This document shows positions 1 to 6,600 of a DNA stretch of 6,948 bases, piece by piece. Position numbers and translations under genes: made by a program. The number at the start of each line of letters is the position of its first letter. Within the stretch, counting starts at the first letter, position 1. The DNA comes from Chloroflexota bacterium (GTDB lineage: Bacteria > Chloroflexota > Anaerolineae > Anaerolineales > UBA4823): contig JAJZSS010000079.1 in assembly GCA_021849525.1 (NCBI GenBank), forward strand, positions 1 through 6,948, read 5' to 3'. The notes beneath the pieces are model-generated. The model did not search any database. It had not been told where the DNA came from and saw only the letters and a list, made by a program, of their open reading frames with translations.

Positions 1-1142
1 TGTTGTGCGAGGATATTCTCAAAATCAAATTCCCCATTTTCATCCCTTGGTGTCAGCTCGCGATCGACAAAAAATTTATCGAGCTCGAGTGGAAAGGGCG
101 AGATGCCGCGCACCAACAGCTGGATAGCCAGACGCTTCGAAAATGTCGTCTTCCCTGACGAAGATGGACCGGCAATCAAAACAACCCGCACCTGGTTAGC
201 GCGTTCGACAATCTGGTCCGCGATCTGGCTGACCTGTTGTTCGTGTAAGGCTTCGGAAACCAGGATGACCTCCGAGCTCCGGTTATCCTGGATGGCATCA
301 TTTAATGCGCCAACATTCGATATACCCAGGCGATTTAACCAGTCGCCATACTGGAGAAATGTGCTCAGCAGCTTGGGATATTCCGGCATTGGGAGCAGTT
401 CCAGCGGCGCGTGCCGGCGCGGAAATCTTAATGTGAAGCCTTCTCCGGTTGGGAGCAAGTTGAACCAGCGCAGGTATCCCGTGGATGGGACCATATAGCC
501 GTGGTGGTAATCCCGATAGCTTTTGAGCTGGTAGAGCGTGAGGTAATTCTTTTGGCGGTGAGCAAGCAGGCGAACCTTATCATGAGCGCCATGCTGCTCG
601 AAATAGGCGATCGCTTCCGTGAGAGGGACTTCCTGGCGGGCGAAAGGCAAATCTTGTTCAACCAGCGCCGCCATGTGTTTTTCGAGCCGCTCAAGCTCGT
701 TAGGGGTAAGTGGCGAACGGCCTGTGACCTGGCAGTAATACCCGCCCGAAGCTACCGAATGATCTACATAGAGGATCCCGTCCGCAAATAAATCTTCGAA
801 TGCAGTCTCCAGGAGAAAAGTCAATGAGCGCCGGTAGATCCGCATCCCATCCGTGTCAGCCATTGTGACCGGTTTTACGACAGCATCCAGCGTGATAGGA
901 AATGTCAGCTCGCGCAGCTCGCCATTCACGATTGCGCCAACGATCGGAGGGGATTGCATTGCCAGCTCAACCTCAGAAAACGCTGGCATGACTTTCATTG
1001 TCAGCAGAGGACTTTGCAGGAGTGCAAGAAATTCACCGACGTCCGATCCCCGCGGTCCACTGATCACCTGTCCGTCGGGGAGCTGGATCTCTATTGTCTT
1101 TCGTGGTTTGGTAATTTTAAATTCCGGTGTAACCTTTAACAT
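1..1142 (-). CDS. TGS-domain uridine kinase/phosphoribulokinase-family nucleoside kinase, C-terminus cut by window edge
   Basis: The minus-strand frame is open from ATG 1142 to the left edge (380 residues). Residues about 17-95 resemble a TGS domain (IEIQLPDGQVI, then VNGEL and DTDGMRIYRRS). Residues about 100-240 resemble the second N-terminal domain of threonyl-tRNA synthetase, with the HHGYMVPSTG segment at 213-222. A Walker A loop, AGPSSSGKTT at 324-333 with K331, opens a P-loop kinase domain followed by LELDKFFVDR (352-361), typical of uridine kinase/phosphoribulokinase proteins. Known family members with this order are about 550 residues, so roughly the last third, including most of the kinase fold, is missing here. 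The inferred role is cytoplasmic ATP-dependent phosphorylation of a nucleoside or similar small molecule; the substrate is not deducible. The start is fixed by an in-frame TAA at 1175-1173 with no other start codon before ATG 1142, although the ribosome binding site is poor (AGGA 14 bases away). It is transcribed divergently from the Tm-1-like operon. Confidence 0.9.
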   Translation of the reverse strand, partial: MLKVTPEFKITKPRKTIEIQLPDGQVISGPRGSDVGEFLALLQSPLLTMKVMPAFSEVELAMQSPPIVGAIVNGELRELTFPITLDAVVKPVTMADTDGMRIYRRSLTFLLETAFEDLFADGILYVDHSVASGGYYCQVTGRSPLTPNELERLEKHMAALVEQDLPFARQEVPLTEAIAYFEQHGAHDKVRLLAHRQKNYLTLYQLKSYRDYHHGYMVPSTGYLRWFNLLPTGEGFTLRFPRRHAPLELLPMPEYPKLLSTFLQYGDWLNRLGISNVGALNDAIQDNRSSEVILVSEALHEQQVSQIADQIVERANQVRVVLIAGPSSSGKTTFSKRLAIQLLVRGISPFPLELDKFFVDRELTPRDENGEFDFENILAQ

Positions 1143-1207
1143 GATATTTAGCTTATTCCTGATTTCAGGTTGTTATTACTCCAGCCAAGGCCTTTACAGA
1201 TAGATCT

Positions 1208-1236
1208 ACCATAGCGCCATGGAAATTCGCACGCAA
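1208..1236 (-). promoter_or_regulatory. Weak sigma-70-type promoter candidate for the leftward kinase gene
   Basis: On the minus strand, TTGCGT (1236-1231) is followed by a 17-base spacer and TATGGT (1213-1208). This would start transcription around 1201 and leave a leader of about 60 bases before ATG 1142. Both hexamers are imperfect and the assignment rests on spacing alone. Confidence 0.3.
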
Positions 1237-1283
1237 TTCTATCATTATTAAAACATGGTTTTTGTCTATTCAAATTACAGTCC

Positions 1284-1303
1284 TGCAATTTCATTAAATT
1301 GCA
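1284..1303. repeat. Perfect inverted repeat, candidate operator
   Basis: TGCAATTT (1284-1291), a 4-base spacer CATT, then AAATTGCA (1296-1303): both 8-base arms match exactly. The site is not followed by a T-run and lies upstream of the operon promoter, so it resembles a binding site for a dimeric regulator rather than a terminator. It is about 50 bases upstream of the second inverted repeat, and the two have different sequences. The cognate regulator is not in the window. Confidence 0.5.
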
Positions 1304-1329
1304 TCTATTTTTAAATTCGGACGGTTCAG

Positions 1330-1356
1330 ACAACCAGTTCGAAATTAATTGGTTGT
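1330..1356. promoter_or_regulatory. Inverted repeat overlapping the Tm-1-like operon promoter, candidate operator
   Basis: ACAACCA (1330-1336) and TGGTTGT (1350-1356) are perfect 7-base inverted arms around a 13-base AT-rich spacer, which also contains the palindrome TTCGAA (1338-1343). A further GGTT lies at 1323-1326, so GGTT/AACC elements occur three times within about 32 bases. The right arm shares its last base with the -10 box and the left arm covers where a -35 box would be. This geometry suits a repressor that blocks RNA polymerase, which is an inference. Confidence 0.5.
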
Positions 1357-1361
1357 ATAAT
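1356..1361 (+). promoter_or_regulatory. -10 box of the Tm-1-like operon promoter
   Basis: TATAAT matches the sigma-70 -10 consensus exactly. Transcription would start near 1368, giving a leader of about 40 bases to ATG 1408. No good -35 hexamer is present at 16-18 bases upstream, where the sequence is occupied by the left half of the inverted repeat, so the promoter may be weak or need an activator. Confidence 0.5.
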
Positions 1362-1396
1362 TTATCTAATTTAATCCGCACTCGCTCAACGAATTC

Positions 1397-1402
1397 AGGA
1401 GG
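1397..1402 (+). promoter_or_regulatory. Ribosome binding site of the Tm-1-like gene
   Basis: AGGAGG is a full Shine-Dalgarno core placed 5 bases before ATG 1408, which decides the start. Confidence 0.85.
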
Positions 1403-1407
1403 TTGCT

Positions 1408-2619
1408 ATGCCAAAAACCGTTGTCATTGTTGGAGCGTTGGATACGAAGGGGGAGGAATTTGCTTTCATTAAAAAGCTCATCGAAAATGAAGGTCTGAAT
1501 ACGCTCGTGGTCGATTTTGGCGTCATGGGTGAGCCAGCTTTTGCGCCGCAAATCGGTCGCGCAGAGGTGGCTCAGGCCGGAGGCGGGGATTTGAAGTTTC
1601 TCTCATCTGGCGAGCATAAAGATCAAGCCATGAAAGTCATGGCAGCCGGGTTGGCGCAAGTTGTCCGCCGGTTATATGCCGATGGACGCCTGGATGGCAT
1701 TATCGGCATGGGAGGCAGCGGCGGTACCTCCATTGCCACCACCGGGATGCGCGTTCTGCCGGTCGGTGTGCCAAAAGTGATGGTCTCTACCGTCGGCGGA
1801 GGGGATGTCAGTGCCTATACAGGCGCTAAAGACATCGTCTTCATCCCATCCATCGTAGATGTATCCGGGATTAATCGCATCAGCCGGAGGATCTATGCCA
1901 ATGCCGCCGGGGCCATTGCGGGGATGGTCAAGACAGAGCTGCCATCTGCTGCAGACGAGAAGCCGCTGGTGGTGGCATCCATGTTTGGCAATACAACCAA
2001 ATGCGTCGATATGGCCCGCAAAGTAATTGAAGATGCGGGTTATGAAGTCCTGGTTTTTCATGCCACCGGTACAGGTGGCAGGACGATGGAATCCTTGATC
2101 CAGGATGGCTATATCGTAGCTTCCATGGATATCACCACTACCGAGCTGGCCGATGAGGTGTGCGGCGGGGTATTCAGCGCCGGCCCCGAGCGCTGCATGG
2201 CGGCATCCAGAGCCGGGATTCCAGCAGTCCTCGTGCCGGGTTGTGTGGATATGGCGAATTTCGGCGGCATCGATACGGTGCCGGAAAAGTTTCGCCAGCG
2301 CACCCTTTACGAATGGAACCCCAACGTAACCTTACTGCGCACGAATGTCGAAGAGAATATCAAAATGGGGAAAATGATTGCTGCCGCAGCGAATGCTACA
2401 ATTGCTCCGGTTGCCATCCTGCTCCCGTTGAAAGGGGTATCCATGCTGGATAGCCCGGGTGGCCAGTTCTGGGATCCGGAAGCCGACCAGGCCTGTTATC
2501 AGACGATCAAGGACCATGTAAAGCCCGGTATTGCGGTGATTGAGCTGGACAACAACATTAATGATCCGGAGTTTGCAGTGAGGATCGCCCACACGCTATT
2601 GGAGCTAATCAAAGCTTGA
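1408..2619 (+). CDS. Tm-1-like ATP-binding protein (UPF0261 family)
   Basis: This 403-residue protein aligns in style along its whole length with the UPF0261 family, named after the N-terminal half of tomato Tm-1. The N-terminal Rossmann-like half begins with VVIVGALDTKGEE (5-17), has the glycine-rich loop GMGGSGGTS (100-108), and continues with STVGGGDVSAYTGAKDI (127-143) and DVSGINRISRRIYANAAGA (151-169). The C-terminal half (about 185-403) shows FHATGTGGRTME (217-228), ITTTELAD (242-249), PGCVDMANFG (277-286), LPLKGVSMLDSPG (339-351) and NDPEFA (385-390). No signal peptide or membrane segment is visible, so it should be cytoplasmic. In plants the domain binds ATP and the helicase domain of the tomato mosaic virus replication protein; the native bacterial role is not established. 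The preserved glycine-rich loops suggest nucleotide or phosphate binding here too. The gene appears intact and is first in a two-gene operon, 30 bases ahead of the TIM-barrel gene. Confidence 0.93.
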   Translation: MPKTVVIVGALDTKGEEFAFIKKLIENEGLNTLVVDFGVMGEPAFAPQIGRAEVAQAGGGDLKFLSSGEHKDQAMKVMAAGLAQVVRRLYADGRLDGIIGMGGSGGTSIATTGMRVLPVGVPKVMVSTVGGGDVSAYTGAKDIVFIPSIVDVSGINRISRRIYANAAGAIAGMVKTELPSAADEKPLVVASMFGNTTKCVDMARKVIEDAGYEVLVFHATGTGGRTMESLIQDGYIVASMDITTTELADEVCGGVFSAGPERCMAASRAGIPAVLVPGCVDMANFGGIDTVPEKFRQRTLYEWNPNVTLLRTNVEENIKMGKMIAAAANATIAPVAILLPLKGVSMLDSPGGQFWDPEADQACYQTIKDHVKPGIAVIELDNNINDPEFAVRIAHTLLELIKA

Positions 2620-2637
2620 AAAAAGTGAGATTCGTGA

Positions 2638-2643
2638 AAGGAG
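2638..2643 (+). promoter_or_regulatory. Ribosome binding site of the TIM-barrel gene
   Basis: AAGGAG lies 6 bases before ATG 2650, inside the 30-base gap after the upstream stop. The second gene therefore has its own strong initiation signal and does not depend on translational coupling. Confidence 0.8.
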
Positions 2644-2649
2644 ACTAGC

Positions 2650-3480
2650 ATGGCATTCACTCGAGCTGAAATCTTAAAACGCTTGCGGGAACAAGGGAAA
2701 TCCGGTAAACCAATTGTTGGCTGCGGCGCTGGGACAGGAATCTCGGCGAAATTTGCTGAGGCGGGCGGCGCAGATATCATCATCATTTACAATTCCGGTC
2801 GCTATCGCATGGCCGGGCGCGGCTCGTTGGCTGGCCTGATGCCCTACGGCGATGCGAACGGGATTGTCGTCGAGATGGCTGCCGAAGTGCTGCCAGTCGT
2901 CCGCAATACCCCCGTTCTGGCAGGCGTTTGCGGCACAGATCCATTCCGTTTGATGCCCATATTCCTCAAGCAGCTGAAGGACATCGGCTTTTCAGGTGTC
3001 CAAAATTTCCCGACAGTCGGTCTGATCGATGGGGATTTTCGCCTCAATCTGGAAGCCACCGGCATGGGGTATGACAAAGAAGTGGAGGCGATTCGACTGG
3101 CTCACGAAATTGACTTATTTACCTCCCCCTACGTATTCGATCCGGAACAGGCGAAAGCAATGGTGAAAGCCGGTGCGGACCAACTGGTGGCCCATGTCGG
3201 GTTGACAACTGCCGGTAGTATCGGGGCTGGCGTGGCATTAAGCCTGGATGATGCCATCAATAAGGTCATGGCGATTGCAGACGCCGGCCGCTCGGTCCGC
3301 AAAGATATCCTGGTAATCTGTCACGGCGGCCCATTTGACGAGCCGGATCAGGTTGGCGTGGCATTGAAACGCATGCCTGGAATTGCCGGCTTCTTTGGGG
3401 CATCGAGCATCGAGCGCTTACCAACCGAGCGGGCAATTCGTGGGCAGGTTGAATCCTTCAAACAGCTCACTCTGGGTTAA
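2650..3480 (+). CDS. TIM-barrel protein of the phosphoenolpyruvate hydrolase-like family
   Basis: This intact 276-residue cytoplasmic protein has the hallmarks of the PEP-hydrolase-like TIM-barrel family, related to the PEP mutase/isocitrate lyase-type barrels. Visible landmarks in order are IVGCGAGTGISAKFAEAGGAD (22-42), the conserved stretch YNSGRYRMAGRGS (47-59) with LMPYGDAN (63-70), AGVCGTDPF (91-99), GVQNFPTVGLIDG (116-128), LEATGMGYDKEVE (134-146), VAHVGLTTAGSIGA (180-193), CHGGPF (224-229) and GFFGASSIERLP (248-259). Glycine-rich strand ends (GAG, HGGP, GASS) suit phosphate binding at the C-terminal mouth of the barrel. Family naming suggests action on a PEP-like substrate, but the actual reaction cannot be read from sequence. 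It is second in the operon. In plant and many fungal Tm-1 relatives this domain is fused C-terminal to the UPF0261 domain, so the neighbour is a likely partner. A strong terminator follows 15 bases after the stop. Confidence 0.92.
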   Translation: MAFTRAEILKRLREQGKSGKPIVGCGAGTGISAKFAEAGGADIIIIYNSGRYRMAGRGSLAGLMPYGDANGIVVEMAAEVLPVVRNTPVLAGVCGTDPFRLMPIFLKQLKDIGFSGVQNFPTVGLIDGDFRLNLEATGMGYDKEVEAIRLAHEIDLFTSPYVFDPEQAKAMVKAGADQLVAHVGLTTAGSIGAGVALSLDDAINKVMAIADAGRSVRKDILVICHGGPFDEPDQVGVALKRMPGIAGFFGASSIERLPTERAIRGQVESFKQLTLG

Positions 3481-3495
3481 ATGATTCCAGCATAG

Positions 3496-3525
3496 CAGGG
3501 GCAGCCATACTGCCCCTGAATTTTT
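3496..3525 (+). terminator. Rho-independent terminator of the Tm-1-like operon
   Basis: CAGGGGCAG (3496-3504), loop CCATA, and CTGCCCCTG (3510-3518) form a perfect GC-rich 9-bp stem, followed by AATTTTT. It lies 15 bases after the stop of the TIM-barrel gene and should separate the operon from the downstream kinase gene. Confidence 0.9.
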
Positions 3526-3566
3526 CTAAGGGTTAATAAACATTTCACCTAAGGTATTAGTAAGGA

Positions 3567-3594
3567 TTGATAGTAGCCGGATCATGTATACTTT
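3567..3594 (+). promoter_or_regulatory. Candidate promoter of the hybrid kinase gene
   Basis: TTGATA (3567-3572) resembles a -35 box. A TATACT at 3587-3592 resembles a -10 box but gives only a 14-base spacer; TACTTT (3589-3594) restores a 16-base spacer with a poorer hexamer. A promoter is expected here because the preceding terminator is strong, but the exact boxes are uncertain. Confidence 0.3.
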
Positions 3595-3623
3595 TGATGA
3601 TAAATATCAGGGTGTGCTTTCCA

Positions 3624-3629
3624 GGGAGG
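3624..3629 (+). promoter_or_regulatory. Ribosome binding site of the hybrid kinase gene
   Basis: GGGAGG stands 7 bases before ATG 3637. It supports this start over the internal ATG at 3688 (Met18), which would cut into the first membrane segment. Confidence 0.8.
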
Positions 3630-3636
3630 CGAAACG

Positions 3637-6600
3637 ATGAGGGAATCGAACGCAACAGGCACAGCAAATATTTTTATTTATGCCTTGATGGGCGCATTAA
3701 TCGGTCTGCTCATCGCTGTCATCGCTACTGTGATTGCCTTGATGGATGCCGGAATTACGCTTTCGCTGCAAACCTTCTTCCAGATCCAACGCTCAGAGCC
3801 GTTGCTCTGGATCATTGATTCCTCCATTTTAGTTTTCGCTCTAATCCTGGGTTTTATCGGTCAGCGTGAAAACCGGTTGGGGGTTATCCGAAATCAGCTG
3901 GAATGGGCGATTTATCGCCGGACGACAGATCTGAAACAGGTAAATTCCGATCTTGAAAAGGAAAACGAAGAACGCAAGCAGCTGGAAGGCGTGATCAGCC
4001 GTGGCAAGCGGGAGTGGGAAGCAACGTTTGATTCCGTTGCTGATCTGATTGTGGTTGTCGATAAAGATGGCAATATCATCCGCTGCAATCATGCCACCAG
4101 CGCTGCTTTACAGATTGGTTACCGGGAAGTGATCGGTAAACCAGTTGTTGATTTGTTCTTTGGCGAACAAACAGGATCGCAGGATCAGATGCCAGCTCAG
4201 ATGGCCGAGATGCGCTTTCCACGTCTATCTGGCTGGTACGAAGTCACCAGCAGTGGATTGATCCTGGAAGGGGATCGCCATGGAACCATTTATGTCTTGC
4301 GTAATATTACTGACCGCAAACAAGCATCATTGGATTTGCAGCGTCAAAAACAATATTATGAATCTCTGGTAAAAAACAGCCCCATTGCCATTGTTACCCT
4401 GGACCTGGATTACCGCATCGTGGCCTGCAATCCGGCTTTCGAACACTTATTTGGATACGCTCAGATCGAATCCATCGGGCACGATTTAGATAGCCTGATA
4501 TCAACCAACGACTTCAGGCAGGAGACACAATCGATTAATCAAGCGGTGCGGGAAGGAAAAGTTACCCACGAATTCACGCAGCGGATCCGGCGGGATGGCA
4601 GCCGCGTGGATGTTGAGTTGTTCGGTGTTCCAGTCGTGGTGATGGGCAAGCAGATTGGAATACTGATGTTGTATCACGACATTACCGAACTGGCGCAGGC
4701 ACGGCGCGAAGCTGAAGATGCCGATCAGGCAAAAAGCAGTTTTCTGGCGAATATGAGCCATGAAATACGCACCCCGATGAATGGGGTCATCGGCATGCTG
4801 GAGCTGGCTCTGGACACTCCCCTGACCGATGAGCAAGAAGATTATTTGAAAACTTCGCTCGAGAGCGCGGAGTCTTTGCTGGCTCTGTTGAATGATATCC
4901 TTGACCTTTCTAAGATCGAAGCCCACAAGCTCGACCTGGAGATGATTGATTTTAACTTGCACAGCACCGTAGAAGATGTCGCCCAGATTTTAGCCCAACG
5001 TGCCCAGGTTAAAAACCTGGAGCTGTCTTGTTTTATCCAGCCAGATGTGCCGGTCTATTTACGCGGCGATCCAGGCAGACTGCGCCAGGTGCTGGTGAAC
5101 CTGGTGGGGAATGGGATCAAATTCACCGATCAAGGCGAAGTATCGATTCGCGCGGATCTGATCCATGAAGATGCTTTATACGCCTTGATCCGGTTTGAGA
5201 TAATTGATACCGGAATTGGGATTTCACCGGAGCACCATGCGAGCTTATTCCAGACATTTTCTCAAGGGGATGGTTCGACCACCCGCAGGTACGGAGGTAC
5301 TGGTTTGGGCCTGGCAATCTCCAGGCAGCTTGTGGAGTTGATGGGCGGTCAGATTGACTTTGAGAGTGAGCCAGGAAGAGGCAGCCGCTTCTGGTTCACA
5401 GCTGTATTCGAGAAACAAGCCCGACCGCAACAACAAATCCTGGCTTTGGCGACCGATCTTGAGGATTTGCACGTCCTTGTGGTGGACGATAATGCCACCA
5501 ACCGGTCAGTTTTGACCAAGCTGGTTGCGGGTTTTGGCTGCCGGGCAGAATCAGCCGTAAGTGGGCCTGCTGGGATCGATCTGCTGCGCGAAGCGCTGGC
5601 TGAAAACGATCCATTTCGGGTTTTACTGCTGGATATGCAGATGCCCGATATGGACGGGCAGCATACTGCATCTCAGATCAAGGCAGACCTCGAACTAAAC
5701 GAATTGAAGATATTAATCCTGACTTCGATCGGTCAACGCGGCGATGCAGCCCGGTTTGCCGACCTGGGCTGCGATGGGTATCTCTTAAAACCGATTAAAC
5801 AGCGCCAGCTGTTTGAAGCGTTGCTGGCTGTGGTTGGGCGAACCTCAACCCCTTCACCCAAACGCCGCAAGCTGATTACCCGCCATACCATCTCCGAGCA
5901 GCAGAAGGAACGCCCCCCGATCCTGCTGGCGGATGATAATGCAGTAAACCGGAAGCTGGTGACAACTCTGCTGGAAAAGGTCGGTTACAAGGTCGAAAGT
6001 GTTTCGACTGGTGAGCAGGCAGTAGAAGCAGTCCAGCAGAAGCAGTATGGCCTGGTCCTGATGGATGGGCAGATGCCGGTAATGGATGGCTTTGAAGCAA
6101 CTATGAAGATCCGCCAGCTTGAAAGTGATGTTCGGACAACCCCGATTATCGCCATGACCGCCCATGCGATGAAAGGTGACCGAGAGCGCTTCCTGGAAGC
6201 GGGCATGGATGATTACATCCCGAAACCACTGGAGCCGGAAGTCTTGTTCGCGCTGATTGAGAAATGGATTTGGTCACGCCAGCAGCAACCGGAGATTGAA
6301 TCCGAGCCGGAAGCCACGGATCAAGCCGGCCTGCCCACGGGGTTGGCGGAAGAAGATTCAGAAACGATTGTCCCTGAGACTGACAGTGATGGTGAGGAAA
6401 AACCCGGGGCGGAGGATGAGCTGCCTGCCTGGCTGCCGGAAGACCTACTTTCCCAGGATCTTCACTCCGAACCGGATACGGCTGAAGTAACTGCCTGGAT
6501 CCAGGAGCACATCCCTCCATTTAGCGAGCCGATCCAGGAAGATGAGGAAATTTCAGCTTCATCAGAGTGGGTATCATTGGAGCCTGACCAGGATAATCGG

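Larger units (their letters stand above)
1143..1407. other. AT-rich divergent intergenic region
   Basis: These 265 bases separate the divergent kinase gene and the Tm-1-like operon and are clearly richer in A+T than the flanking genes. No convincing coding frame was found; short open frames on the minus strand here lack a ribosome binding site and recognisable protein features. The region holds two inverted repeats (1284-1303 and 1330-1356), a consensus -10 box for the rightward operon and a weak promoter candidate for the leftward gene. No riboswitch fold or tRNA was recognised. Confidence 0.7.

Noticed and set aside
103..1203. Several plus-strand open frames across the first kilobase
   Set aside because: They run antisense to the TGS-kinase frame, which has continuous recognisable domains and a Walker A motif; the plus-strand products show no family features.
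1148..1551. Minus-strand open frames in the intergenic region and over the start of the Tm-1-like gene
   Set aside because: Low-complexity or unrecognisable products with no good ribosome binding site, overlapping operator-like sequence and a well-supported plus-strand gene.
1408..3480. Interpretation of the Tm-1-like pair as a phage-defence system
   Set aside because: No nuclease, toxin, nucleotide-signalling enzyme or other defence gene is nearby, and the plant antiviral role of Tm-1 does not transfer to bacteria without evidence.
3496..3518. GC-rich inverted repeat as a possible mobile-element end or recombination site
   Set aside because: Its placement 15 bases after a stop codon and the following T-run make a transcription terminator the simple explanation.
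3567..3818. Plus-strand open frame of 83 codons overlapping the start of the hybrid kinase
   Set aside because: It lacks a ribosome binding site and overlaps the first membrane segment of the kinase in another frame; the kinase frame has a strong Shine-Dalgarno and clear domains.
4501..6520. Minus-strand open frames along the hybrid kinase
   Set aside because: They are shadows of the kinase coding sequence and contain no recognisable domains.
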